Source: Planctomycetota bacterium (GTDB taxonomy: Bacteria; Planctomycetota; UBA8742; JACQVU01; JANLHZ01). Taken from it: 46,348 nt of DNA. Numbering within the stretch: the stretch's first letter is position 1; each line of letters starts with the position of its first letter. This document shows, one piece after another, positions 19,701 to 24,488 of this stretch. The DNA lies in contig JANLHZ010000162.1 in NCBI GenBank assembly GCA_024653775.1, positions 1 through 46,348 of the forward strand. The letters run 5' to 3'. Both the position numbers and the translations under genes were made by a program. Under the pieces are notes generated by a model that was not told the origin of the DNA, did not search any database, and was given only the letters and a program-made list of their open reading frames with translations.

Positions 19701-21082
19701 TTGCAGCGGTCTTCAACCCGACTACGGGCATGACCACGCTCTTCTGGATCGACGACGACGCCAACCAGCTAATGGCGCTCAGGGTTTCACCGGCGTCGGA
19801 CGTTTCGAGGGTCACGAGGGACGCGAGCGACGCGACCTTCTTCCTGAAGAATGTCGACTCCGCCGCTACAGCGATCGCCTCCGCAGCCGCCTACACGGGT
19901 CACCCGACCGAAGCGCTTACCCAGCTTAGCTTCACCGAGGCGCCCACCGGACGTCTCGTCGAGGCCGCGCTGAACGTCGATAACCAGACGATTCTCGTCG
20001 TGTGGGTCGAAGCCGCTACAGGCGACATCGAGGGTGTGCTTCTTAGCGAAGACGGAACTGCGATTGCCGACACGGCTCCGCAGACCGTGGTCGATTACAG
20101 CAGCGCCAATATGGGAACGTACGACGGAACCTATGCCGCGGGTGAGAACTCGCTCAAGGTCGTGACGACGTTCACGCTCTACGACGGAACCGCGAACGAC
20201 GCGAGCAACGCCCGCGTAGCCGCGAGCGGTAACAGCTTCCTTGTCACTTACAACAAAGCCGGGAGCAACGCAGTGTTCGGCACCGCCTACAGCGCGGATT
20301 CCGCCGATATGCTCAGCAACAACACTGATACCATCACAACACAGTGGGATCTGAACGCGCGCACGCCTTCGACGATTCTAAGCGACACAGCAGTCGGCTT
20401 CGACGAAGGCACGGCGCAGACGAATCTCGACATCGTGGGAGCTCTCGGCACCGAGAAGTACATCGTCATCTTCCGTGAAGAAACGGGACCGGACAAAGTC
20501 GAAGCCGCGTTCGTGCTCGATCCTTCCGCCTGGACTGCGCCCACGGACGCGCTCAGCGAACTCACTATCTACACCAGCACGGATGCTTCGTACACGCCGA
20601 CGGTTTACGTCGGATATATGGACATCACCGACGATCACTTCCTGGTTTTCGTTGACGATGATTCCCAGGCCCAGGCCGGCAACCAGAACCAGGGAATCTT
20701 CGCGATTTCCGTCGCCGCTGGAACCGTGAGCGCTTCCGTCGCAGACGTGAGCGCGAGCGATACATCCTTTGCGGTGATCGGAATAGCGGGAAGCCAGGAC
20801 ATCAGCGCCAACGCCGACGGAATTATCTGCCTGCTCGTTCACAACGCCACGCAGGTGAAGGGTTCTCTGTGGGAGTTCCGCACCGGAAACACCATCGCCG
20901 GCCAGCCGGTCGAAGAGGTTAACGGCACGCTTTCGTGGGACAACTTCGCGGGTGGAACGGCCGACACGATCCGCTTCGTGTCCGACCAGAACGGCCAGTT
21001 CACCGCGGTCGCGTCTGGCGGTCTTACGAACACTGTCAACCTCCTCCACTGGACCGCTCGAAATCTGAACGGCGCCGATTGA
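4790..21082 (+). CDS. Giant repetitive Ig-like surface lipoprotein (about 5430 residues)
   Basis: I prefer the GTG at 4790: it follows AAAGGAGGGG by three to four bases and puts a classic lipoprotein signal at the N terminus (basic VRPLFRS, hydrophobic stretch, lipobox FTAC, then SEDD). An ATG at 4742 with AGAGGA upstream would add 16 residues. The mature N-terminal 600 residues contain several beta-rich domains, including NVGGGTV/RNDGTNS segments resembling CARDB-like adhesive folds. Positions 6692-14242 encode 24 tandem domains with the pattern GVGES..V.L....F..V.....NYTVTIGG..ATVT......VP.......V.L.GQT, which I read as an IPT/TIG-like Ig fold. A mosaic region (14243-19600) follows with four copies of a second module. 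The last 480 residues carry blade-like repeats (FLVTYNKAG, YIVIFREET, HFLVFVDDD) suggesting a beta-propeller. The protein is rich in Thr, Ser, Val, Asp and very poor in Cys. It is probably an outer-membrane-anchored adhesin or stalk protein; its ligand is unknown. It is monocistronic, with its own terminator. Confidence 0.93.
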   Translation: MRPLFRSLISFSFLFLISFAFTACSEDDKVINLTSAPPSEADTAAEEGKDVDAVIEEGDVSVPAANVGNLSTQLAAGSRVNIRTVQTLTQNPSFQSSVQGIDTFSDTVQIKVLTSDGADISTQTLAEPAIVRVKYNKTAITASGIAVESLILYQQKESGTLVPLVYVAPGEDDVLANLVANTNFTLDEENEYAVCKVTSFSSFVLGSAPEIAAFSVESVSVTPSIVNQGQNGVTVDVKVKNVGGGTVLLGSNPVSFGFAATTGATVSGISPTAVSTNPTSINPDKTQTLKYTFNFASDATAGAIQVDVDSITGTDKFRQQIGAITQTVTSTDGATTPGQVDVRIPVTLTVTAVEVGSGFTATANQGDGIDNTSSLKLTVYVRNDGTNSANTPAATFTFTLDAGGSNEADVTSSYTVTAQSVGAMLFPGVTTPLVYNATVSRTARKGSVTVNAAVTANDGLDNSQKTANSTSLAAGTTKPLLTIASTTGANVGSLSASSMVKGQSSHSATFSVDVNSNYDSITIADANAFSASFAVGSSDASSLFTGVTFARASGSFPVTITAGSSENFTVTFAPSVSVVSGATYTISVALNTFKNSANDDVLSGMGDSSNFSVTSPSISAATRTNVPGDTVLGGAVVSGEPIQVSFSGFKLSGTTDNTVSNYSITFGGSASFNPSSVDSGAGTLTFNAPADTGTGAIVIVYTGDGTQTATSSANVTGLIVPTISSVVSTSRSNADVTSTGGASAVGETLRITLTNFPGLSGLSSAANFLANGSITVGTYTVVSGDITGFSASSGTIDVLLSSSFVATTPTLLVTLYSQTTGVSLSSITSPAISTVQTVGRGASSTAFNSGSDVDATTNAVGVGEKLLVTLNTSAFQGVSSATASDYTVTLGTVSVTASSVSATGFNVTVPASTTSNVLSVTLLGQTGTATLSSITNPVGGITLRTLDRGSVTDVFETNDVDATSNPVGVGEEIEVVLNSANFSGVNGATAANYTVTIGSASVTPTVSSTGFKFTLPASAAGSAVSFSVNLFGQAESTSFNTITSPASGISFVRTIIRGSSSTAFNVDADVSALANPIGEGETVSVILNTSLFQGVTSANAGNYTVTFGGTTATVTATTTGFTCAIPTGATTSATNELSVNLFGQTATATLYQITDPASGTPTVTTTGRTTNVDASSNAVGIGESISVVLSTSAFQGLSVGTSAGYTVTIGGQTATVTATTTGFTTTIPSGASSTSMSISFNGQSDTFTFSSITTAGAGTSTVTTARGSDALTTATGQGETVSVVLDTSLWSGVNGAASSNYTVTIGTVSVSVTATTTGFTAVVPTGTSSNVVAINLFGQSSSITLSGIVDPTGGVTSVMTTGRNTSVSAAANPVGVGETLTVVLNTANFQGVATAIASNYTVTLGGVSVTVTPDATGFTFVVPSGTSGTTLSVNLHGQTATFSFNVIQTPTGGVSTVRTLNRGATAGTFDPGTDVSALSNAVGEGEVLDVTLSTSNFAGVSTAVAGDYTVTVGGQSATVTATATGFTCPVPDGTTSTTLSVNLYGQTATATLNQITDPSSGVQTVRTIDRGSVTGVYDTGDVNAASAAVGKTENIEVVLDTSRFQGVSLASASNYTVTIGGTAVVVTKTSTGFTTQVPASTSDSILSVNLSGQLDSFTFFSIVNPDSGISTVRTLGRGASATAYNSGVGEDVDATGASVGEGESIEVVLDTNEFAGVASAIAANYTVTTSGVSVSNLAATTTGFTFTVPSGAAAAFGGNQNLSVTLFGQTDAIALSGITNPTGGVTSVNTTGRTANVDATANATGVGETFQVVLNTGNFQGVATAIASNYTVTLGGVSVTVTADATGFTATVPSGTSSTTLSVNLFGQVATTTFNSITNPSGGVTTVRTIARGTNVGSFDSGKDVNALTTAVGEGESIQVVLDTAKFSGVNGAVVGDYTVTIGGQAATVTPDATGFTCPIPDSTSNVTLSINLFGQTASATLASITDPDAGGSEGLASAYTIARGSNASLFDNGLDVTTSGNAIGIGESIRVELDTGKFQGVASALAANYSVKVGGSAGTDVTGLAVTSNGFTATIPAGTSGQTDLYVSLYGQTATNTVFNSITDPGDSGVSAVADTSSGGDDLSGAGVGIGESVSVTIDTAKMQTASASSSNFSVTIGGSAATVTAWSSPTLTVTVPTPSAGTDLVVAVYGQSDTFTLNSITDPGASGITAAADVNSGTDDLSGAGAGIGESITLTLDVAKFNVHGGTVFGDFTVTIGGAAATETAWVSPNLTVTVPTPSAGTDAVVTVYGQTDTFTLNSITDPGASGITGIVDTQSGGDNLGSNEVGVGESVDVTLDVAKFQVHGGTVFGDFTVTVGGASATTTAWVSPTLTVTVPTPSSGSDVVVSVYGQSDTFTLNGITNPGSNGVSAVLDKNSGSHNLASNAVALGESANITIDIGKFQVSPATVAGDFTVTVDSQAATVSSWTQPTLEIVVPLAATAGASKTLSVTIYGQNDTFTLSSIVDPGDTGITAVVDVNTGGDDLVAANDASIGESVKATLDVAKFMVTGAAMGNFTVTIDGNVATVTAWSSPDLTVTVPAGSAGSADLIVTIWGQTDTVTLSNIVTPAIAGAVDVNSGGDDLAANNAAIGESINVTFTNFQFSTAEVFGDFTVTIGGAAATTTAWDGTTLTVTVPTPTAGSTLSVSIHGQTATLALNGISDPGATGITGVVDVNSGGNDLSSNGVGIGESINVTLDVAKFLVHGGTVFGDFTVTIGGAAATATAWVSPTLTVTVPTPSSGSNLIVTVYGQTDTFALSSVTDPGASGVSAVADKNSGAGNLASTAVALGESINITIDVTKFQVHGGTVMGDFTVTIDSQAATVSAWSSPTLEVVVPAAATAGASKSLSVTVYGQNDTFTLSSITDPGDSGITLVADVNTGTSNLSLVGIDTLQGETIRFTLDTAKFQLTGAVFGNFTVSFDDGSASNGTTTAFTFGTGALDVVVPSDALGPTTVSVTIWGQTDSITLDEVVAPTLTVTDVDTLSRSTNVDIAMGTGNEAVEGEKLQITVDSTGFLDLTAADTVQVIFSDDNTFTDAIDITMTGTALTASTLSVYAPPGTGDSTQGYIQLKVVEGVDTYTDDQQIEPIVAPNVTGVTAPNRSGAPSVLGGGIGVGESINVTIDSTFDSGATGFATSGYAQSDLKVVLQTQTVVLTGTPADAETVVLNYSGQTQETYTFDATPAAANDVDTSSASAATIGNVLAARINGNSVFAWARSDGAGTVRVFVRASIISGSNVLAITSTGNTNFTTTSYAVNATVNSLSSGVVNFTAPTPASGGSTYSIVQYVREQVVASANTTTLITPIAYQIQTLKRGTTSTAAESTGVRETATMTIAASTAPTDAETFAITDSVSSTTYTFEFDVSGNGVTSGNISIDASSSPTGTTLRDLIISSINNDAGAKKIFYAYSASTTTLVVTTVSTSTAQTGALAESSGAIASWSVANFVDTADGIHTDDVFAVQQTQAGSNSGAVNGSRRVAQGIAVGEIVEFVLYGMQGVISGTGTPSVTFGGIAASVQVTQATTSNIAKVKATVPVGSQGNDVAVVLSLNGQSVSSITFDTITVPTILSTEITTGLNVGSDATTALVSKGGVVRLLVSGFNFSVTGATNATATITTDTFANLTDTETFVLYDGVAGKSYTFEIDKAGDGVTAGRVQVNISADTTAADVSARITTAINSGVGSTGDTPSTAFSATDGAGTVTVTTLSQGSETNTTSQNTEASAAGAFAITQFASGSGAFTGFTVGGGADADYEGDAVNLTNVNGAQITTVDAAATTSTPNSYYIDLTMPSSTSGVNLPLNLIIFGQSAAITIFGINSNPTIATLRTLSRGTNATTFDSGESDSSTNDINLSDSNTVCPGELIQITVADFDNQGAALTLNNWTMTIGGWNNGGNNNFTQLEADDIIDVEDAGGTAIALNIYLVIPSNDAALISQSNLDITIQETGASQSAVANFGDTSALLSVTSITDKLNGADVTAAATGFAHVWEVVFGGVQGVASTGTSTTGGAVSTGFPVIWLDHDNADQDLTDATEQLVSTTDTVVSSITAQSAGTYRFHLDEADADLLAGGFNATANAVGIAFEFNKGTNTFDNNALTWGINRLSAVTDFANSDEDAVINDINYAPYITSIEVLDETDGDGLLPMTETISTTTADTTITADATNKIAEGEYIKVGVRGFLDQTNGGNWVVANLDVFFDGVAIDAVASPAPATSATIDATAYVYAIISATCTVTQAEDITDIEVRDTNATQDTGDNSITYHVNGLAPSFTFDTLTRGTSATTMDNTGQTWGDLDDDTTGTLAIGEKIQVDLTDFQFTSTGATNNFTAAATPFFNIRINNIDVDASATDEAYATNAITFTIPDLTTIEGTSVAFDIQYDRSGEGAGTPGYQTATRTVNIVRPSIAYLRTLERGQAALTADDMAGNPAAPATCTITVDTFANLGDGENVVLHDLLYARDYGIEIDKAGDGVTAGFVDADIVGLTTNLEVAAAVTTAINTLAASDGERPSDVFIATDNLDGTITVTHRRLGTPLNTAGENTETLGGAGAITDFAGGEGFSTASGGDVGALVGYDSTTPPSVQKVYLGETFVLSLSNFPGFDSTLDPTSAAIDTRLVPQIVIRDVTGTDYLPIPRHNIRYSGGNIIFTVPNDTSITDGGGLNQLSVFLFDTANQTSSLTNTTVSRFDLDQFSITLADVNSGAGDSSNFNANELVNLTFPAAGVDAFLDIDSNTNATQAAEAQFWVGDANSYGVAVDKNTYALTADGTRTEMRLDLPHGIAASGAGYLWVNWRGIVGRSATQPNVRTFSAFSEFSFTTAANDFGYGSTVYVRVGTGWTDLTTAGADDIRVTWDGQTYTNAGITVIDADDFSFVTNSADANGPIIVEVDSSTDQDFDSGEAVEWAVSRRFYTCLSTTADYDGAVATGGFSLDGTGGTPTTDVNDEDVAAVFNPTTGMTTLFWIDDDANQLMALRVSPASDVSRVTRDASDATFFLKNVDSAATAIASAAAYTGHPTEALTQLSFTEAPTGRLVEAALNVDNQTILVVWVEAATGDIEGVLLSEDGTAIADTAPQTVVDYSSANMGTYDGTYAAGENSLKVVTTFTLYDGTANDASNARVAASGNSFLVTYNKAGSNAVFGTAYSADSADMLSNNTDTITTQWDLNARTPSTILSDTAVGFDEGTAQTNLDIVGALGTEKYIVIFREETGPDKVEAAFVLDPSAWTAPTDALSELTIYTSTDASYTPTVYVGYMDITDDHFLVFVDDDSQAQAGNQNQGIFAISVAAGTVSASVADVSASDTSFAVIGIAGSQDISANADGIICLLVHNATQVKGSLWEFRTGNTIAGQPVEEVNGTLSWDNFAGGTADTIRFVSDQNGQFTAVASGGLTNTVNLLHWTARNLNGAD
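6692..14242 (+). repeat. Array of 24 tandem Ig/IPT-like domain repeats inside the giant gene
   Basis: I segmented the protein at each G-V/I-G-E-S/T motif and counted 24 units averaging 105 codons. Units 3-14 share a linker of the type RTLGRG...DVDATSNAVG and the word SNYTVTIGG. Units 15-22 are about 100 codons each, with the words DFTVTIGGAAAT, TAW, VTVPTPS and DPGASGI. A Cys in GFTC occurs only in units 5, 9 and 13 (Cys codons at 8156, 9371 and 10661), exposing a four-unit super-period. Units 17-18-19 likewise match units 21-22-23 in order. Confidence 0.85.
14363..14692 (+). repeat. Second-type module, copy A (within the giant gene)
   Basis: It encodes about 110 residues beginning VVLTGTPADAETVVLNYSG and shares the outline of copies B-D: a D-A-E-T-hydrophobic start, a Y-T-F strand, a helical AARINGN segment, then a DGAGTVRVFVRA strand. 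The flanking sequence (GESINVTIDS before, VVNFTAPTPASGG after) reads as the two halves of one Ig-like domain, so the module appears inserted inside a domain. Confidence 0.65.
14897..15259 (+). repeat. Second-type module, copy B (within the giant gene)
   Basis: It encodes TMTIAASTAPTDAETFAIT, then YTFEFDVSGNGVTSGNISID, a helical LIISSINND segment and a TTLVVTTVSTST strand. This is the same layout as copies A, C and D. It sits between the linker KRGTTSTAAESTG and the next Ig-like domain (GIAVGEIVEF). Confidence 0.65.
15734..16114 (+). repeat. Second-type module, copy C (within the giant gene)
   Basis: It encodes ATITTDTFANLTDTETFVL, then YTFEIDKAGDGVTAGRVQV, a helical ARITTAIN segment and TDGAGTVTVTTLSQG. 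It matches copy D very closely (DTFANL, EIDKAGDGVTAG, TTAIN, N-T-E near the end). It interrupts an Ig-like domain whose first half is VVRLLVSGFNFSVTG and whose second half ends LPLNLIIFGQSAAITIFGI. Confidence 0.75.
18170..18547 (+). repeat. Second-type module, copy D (within the giant gene)
   Basis: It encodes CTITVDTFANLGDGENVVL, then YGIEIDKAGDGVTAGFVDA, a helical VAAAVTTAINTL segment and NLDGTITVTHRRLG, ending GAITDFAGGEGF. It is the closest relative of copy C, about 2.4 kb away. The two share DTFANL and IDKAGDGVTAG exactly, which suggests recent intragenic duplication. Confidence 0.75.
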
Positions 21083-21106
21083 TCGACGCAGATTTGCTAA
21101 ATCACG

Positions 21107-21134
21107 AAGGGCGGGTTAATCCCCGCCCTTTTTT
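21107..21134 (+). terminator. Rho-independent terminator of the giant gene
   Basis: AAGGGCGGG (21107-21115) pairs with CCCGCCCTT (21122-21130) around a 6-nt loop, followed by further T residues to 21134. It begins 24 bases after the stop codon of the giant gene and isolates it from the next operon. Confidence 0.93.
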
Positions 21135-21223
21135 ATTTGGTGACGGTCTTTGGCCTAATGCTCCATTGGAAACAAAAGCCTTGATATGCCGGTGGTTTGG
21201 CTTAATGTGAAAGCGAACCCTCT

Positions 21224-22618
21224 TTGGATGAAATTCATTTGTCGACCGCGTCTACAGTCACCAAGCGAGTAAGCGCAGCGGGATTCAACCTGAAGGTGCT
21301 GATCGCGGTTTGCGTCCTTCAACTAATGGCGATGGTTTTTCTTGGCGCGAGGACCATCGGCTTTGGACGGGACGGCGCGCTTGTTTACGATTCGCGCTAT
21401 GGCGACCCCGTCGCGCACGCATTCGACCGGAGTCTGGCGCACCTCACTTATTCCGCCGTGGCGAATCTGGCGATCGCGGAAAACGTCCCGTGGGCGCTTA
21501 CTATTCTTTCCGCCGCGCTTGTTTCGTTTTCGACATTCGCGGCTTTGTTTATGTTCCGCGCGCAACTTGGGAGGTTCGAATTTGCCGCGATCGCGTCGCT
21601 CCTCGGCTTTTCGTTTCCGGTTCTGATGACGGGACTGCGCTATTCGGTCGACGCGCCGCTGATGCTTCTTGCGATTCTCGGCTACTTCGGCCTGCGCAGA
21701 TTCGAGAGTTCCGGCGGAATCGTCTGGCTATTCGCAGGAGCGCTGTCACTTATGTTCGCGGTGGAGGAAGACATCCTGACTTTGCCGGTTGCGGGAATTT
21801 TTATCGGCTCCGCGCTACTTTCGCTGGTGAGGAGCAGGCGGCACGTCGGGATGGGTTTCGCGCTCGTTTTTGCGGCCATCGCGTTTGCGTTTACTTTTTC
21901 CGCGTCTGTGTACATTCTTGGCCAAAAATCGGAGAGTAGCGTCGATACCGTAGTCAGCGGGTCTATGGACCTCGGTTTCGCGGAAATGATTTTCGCCAGG
22001 CAGCTTCCAGCGGTTCATCAGGCTCTCGCGGCAGGTGAATCGCCTTTTTCCTTCGCGAGCGTTTCGATGATTGCATGGCTTTTCGTCATCGCGCTTCCGG
22101 CTGCGTTAGTAGCGCTTGCAGTTACTTTGCCACGAGTTGGGAAGAGCGCCGCCGGATCTGGAATTCTGCTCGCTGCGATACTTTTTCTCGTATTGCGGTT
22201 CATCCTGCGTTTTGGAGACGAAATAGTCGATCCGCTGCTGTTCGCGTTCTCGGTTATATTCTGCTCGCAGATCGTTTCCGACCGCGCGATACCTGCTCCT
22301 GGATTTTCGAAATTTCTTGCGGTCGCGTGGGCCGCGACGCTTGCGGTTCATCTTGCGCTCGGATTCCCGACGAAAGTACAGGCGCTCTTCGAAGGTATTG
22401 CGCGCGAAAGAAGCCGGAGCGATGTCGCGGGTTACAGCGCGCGCAGCGATCTGTTTTCCACCTTAAGGTTTCGTGATGGATATGTTTCGAGTTACTACCG
22501 TTCGTGTGTCGAAAACGGGATCGAACCCCTGGTGGAGCCGGACTCTGGGACGAGGTGGATGCTAATGTGGTACAAGGAGCTTCACAGGATGCCGGAGGAT
22601 TCTGATGACGGCGGATGA
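21224..22618 (+). CDS. Polytopic membrane protein, possibly GT-C glycosyltransferase-like
   Basis: Up to 464 residues with about nine hydrophobic helices, starting with LKVLIAVCVLQLMAMVFLG. A loop after the first helix contains YDSRYGDPVAHAFDRS. Its acidic position and placement recall the first periplasmic loop of GT-C (lipid-linked sugar) transferases, but I see no diagnostic motif. The start is uncertain: TTG at 21224 has no ribosome site, while TTG at 21239 has GGATGA upstream. Its stop overlaps the next gene by 14 bases, so the two are one operon. With a Kdo-kinase-like partner, a role in lipid A/core or other envelope glycan assembly is a reasonable inference. Confidence 0.75.
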   Translation: MDEIHLSTASTVTKRVSAAGFNLKVLIAVCVLQLMAMVFLGARTIGFGRDGALVYDSRYGDPVAHAFDRSLAHLTYSAVANLAIAENVPWALTILSAALVSFSTFAALFMFRAQLGRFEFAAIASLLGFSFPVLMTGLRYSVDAPLMLLAILGYFGLRRFESSGGIVWLFAGALSLMFAVEEDILTLPVAGIFIGSALLSLVRSRRHVGMGFALVFAAIAFAFTFSASVYILGQKSESSVDTVVSGSMDLGFAEMIFARQLPAVHQALAAGESPFSFASVSMIAWLFVIALPAALVALAVTLPRVGKSAAGSGILLAAILFLVLRFILRFGDEIVDPLLFAFSVIFCSQIVSDRAIPAPGFSKFLAVAWAATLAVHLALGFPTKVQALFEGIARERSRSDVAGYSARSDLFSTLRFRDGYVSSYYRSCVENGIEPLVEPDSGTRWMLMWYKELHRMPEDSDDGG

Positions 22619-23267
22619 CGGCTTCGAGATAACGCTCGCGTCGAACGATTTCAGCAGGGAGGAAATCGAGGAATACGCGCGCGGCGCGAGCGAGACGGGC
22701 GAGGTCGTCAAGATAGGAAAGCGTTCCACCTGCGTTTTGCTACAAGTCGGGCGCAAGCCGCTTATGCTGAAGTATTATTTGAGATCGCCCTGGTTCCTGC
22801 CCGCGCGCTGGACGCGGGAACGTCGCGCGCGGAGGGCCTTCGAAAACGCGCTCGAAGTGCAGAAACGCGGCGTTGGCTGCGCGAAGCCCGTCGCGCTTCT
22901 GATCGGAGGTTCGATCTCCTCGGCGATATTCGAGTTCATAAGCGCTCCCGACTTTTGTTCGCAGCTTAGGGGGCTTAACGCGGAAGGCCATAGCAGCGCG
23001 AGTCCGCTCGTTTCGAGCTTTGGGGCGTATCTGAAGCGAATGATGGACTGCGGCGTCTTTGTGCGCGATACGAAGCTTTCGAACTTCATCGCGAAGAACG
23101 ATGGCGACGGCTGGAATTTTTTCCTCGTCGATTTCGACGGTGTGAAGATCAGGAAGAAAATTTCTGAAAAAGAGCGGATACAAGCCGTCGAAAGGGTCTG
23201 CCGGGATCTTCGAGAGATTTCAGGTGGGCGTGAAATCGTAGACGCATTCACGTCGTCCGCGCGATAG
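22605..23267 (+). CDS. Kdo/WaaP-like (lipopolysaccharide kinase family) protein
   Basis: 220 residues with the layout of Kdo-kinase/InaA-type small kinases. A possible ATP-binding Lys56 lies in LMLKYYLRSPW. An ARRAFENALEVQKRGVG segment matches the alpha-C region. The catalytic-loop equivalent is RDTKLSN (Asp155, Lys157, Asn160), and VDFDG carries the metal Asp (176/178). The usual His-Gly before the catalytic Asp is replaced by Val-Arg, which is a deviation although Asp and Asn remain. Start ATG 22605 is preceded by GGAGG at six bases and lies inside the end of the upstream gene, showing translational coupling. Likely role: phosphorylation of a sugar in the outer-membrane glycolipid. Confidence 0.75.
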   Translation: MTADDGFEITLASNDFSREEIEEYARGASETGEVVKIGKRSTCVLLQVGRKPLMLKYYLRSPWFLPARWTRERRARRAFENALEVQKRGVGCAKPVALLIGGSISSAIFEFISAPDFCSQLRGLNAEGHSSASPLVSSFGAYLKRMMDCGVFVRDTKLSNFIAKNDGDGWNFFLVDFDGVKIRKKISEKERIQAVERVCRDLREISGGREIVDAFTSSAR

Positions 23268-23290
23268 CTGACGAAAGTGTTTTTGACTTA

Positions 23291-23470
23291 GGACTCGTAA
23301 AACAATAAGTCGTACAAAATCGCGCTCAGAGTTGCGTTAGGTTCGCATTGCGCGAGGAAGCCAAACCGGAGGCATAGCTGTAGTTCCGGTGAGGATTTGG
23401 CGACCAAGAGCGATGCGAAGATGGCGTGAATATGGGATGCGAGATGTATTACTTATTGTTTTTCGAGTCC
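23291..23470 (+). mobile_element. 180-bp MITE-like element, copy 1
   Basis: Terminal inverted repeats of 26 bp (23291-23316 and 23445-23470) match at 22 of 26 positions by eye. They begin GGACTCG and contain AAACAATAAGT. The element is bordered on both sides by TTA in the same orientation, as expected for a 3-bp target duplication. It encodes no protein I can support. A clearly related copy lies in opposite orientation at 25226-25405. Both contain the shared words CGTACAAAATCGCGCTCAGA and TAGTTCCGGTGAGGATTT. Confidence 0.7.
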
Positions 23471-23531
23471 TTAAGCCTGAATTGTGTTAGAAAGAAAGTC
23501 TCGAATTCGCAACAGATTTACAGGACGAACA

Positions 23532-24464
23532 ATGAAACACCGGGTACTGCATGCATCGGCAATTCTTTTCGCTGTGGCGATTACAGGTTGCAAGCCGGAC
23601 ATGAAGGAATACGACGACAAGATGGCGGCGCTGGACGCGAAGGTCGCGGAGGAGGCGCGGAATCGCGAGAGTTCGGTCGGCGCGCTTACAGAGGACGTCG
23701 CGCAGCTTCCAAACAAGGACGATCTCAGCGCGGTTTCGTCTTCCGCGGCAAACGCGATGGGCAGCGTAGAGAACCTTCGACAGGACGTGTCCCGGCTGCG
23801 GCGCGAGCTTGACGATGCGCTCCGCACGCTGGACGCTTCGCAGAAAGAAGCATCGGAACTCGCGGATAGGCTGACGACGGCGACGAACGACCTCGCGATG
23901 CTCAGGCAGCAGATGACGCAGGTCGCAAGCAGGCTGAGTTCCGGTGGCGCGCAGGCCGGGCGAGGCAATCCGGGAGGCGGGAACCAGAGCGGCGGGAATC
24001 AAAACCAGGGCGGCGACGGGCAATGGAAGCCGGAATCCATCGAGGAAGTGAGGACCGCGCTCGGACTCACGCAGGAGCAGATCGATCTCTTCGAGGACGT
24101 CGTTTTCGATCATCAGTCGGAATTTGCGGAAGCGCTTTCGAAAGCGCCGCCGGGGCAGGAGCCGATGGTCGATCAGATTCTGCGGCTAATGTACACGCAG
24201 CAGCCGGCCGGCGCGGCTCCGGCGGGAGAAACGCTTGGTCGTCTTTTGACAGAGAACACGGTCCCGGGCACGACGAAAACGTTCAGCGAGTACCTGGGCG
24301 AACTCGAGCAGACGACTTACGCGCGGTTCTCGGACTTCCTTTCGCCCGAGCAGGTGACGACGCTCCGCACGCGGAGAATCGATCTTCCGGCTGTTCCAGT
24401 GAAGGATTCTCCGACGCAGAAACTTTTTGGAGAGTCCATCGCGCGGATCACCAGCGGCGGTTGA
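23532..24464 (+). CDS. Coiled-coil lipoprotein with Gly/Asn/Gln-rich linker
   Basis: 310 residues from ATG 23532, chosen because it gives a textbook lipoprotein signal (MKHRVLHASAILFAVAITGC, lipid-attachment Cys20) and follows AGGA. An upstream in-frame start at 23484 would bury the signal. Mature residues 25-135 form a long heptad-patterned coiled coil (VENLRQDVSRLRRELDDALR). A GGGNQSGGNQNQGG linker follows, then a globular helical domain of about 150 residues that I do not recognise. The design (anchor, coil, domain) resembles periplasmic spacer or Lpp-like proteins. It converges on another coiled-coil lipoprotein gene 24 bases away, and the pair is bracketed by two MITE-like copies. Confidence 0.85.
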   Translation: MKHRVLHASAILFAVAITGCKPDMKEYDDKMAALDAKVAEEARNRESSVGALTEDVAQLPNKDDLSAVSSSAANAMGSVENLRQDVSRLRRELDDALRTLDASQKEASELADRLTTATNDLAMLRQQMTQVASRLSSGGAQAGRGNPGGGNQSGGNQNQGGDGQWKPESIEEVRTALGLTQEQIDLFEDVVFDHQSEFAEALSKAPPGQEPMVDQILRLMYTQQPAGAAPAGETLGRLLTENTVPGTTKTFSEYLGELEQTTYARFSDFLSPEQVTTLRTRRIDLPAVPVKDSPTQKLFGESIARITSGG

Positions 24465-24488
24465 CATTCCGGGCGGCTGACTTTCCGG

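Noticed and set aside
4790-21082. Possibility that the giant frame is an assembly artefact of collapsed or expanded repeats
   Set aside because: The units are diverged enough to be told apart, the frame stays open for 16 kb, and it has a signal peptide at one end and a terminator at the other. The exact copy number could still be misassembled in the most similar units (16, 17, 21).
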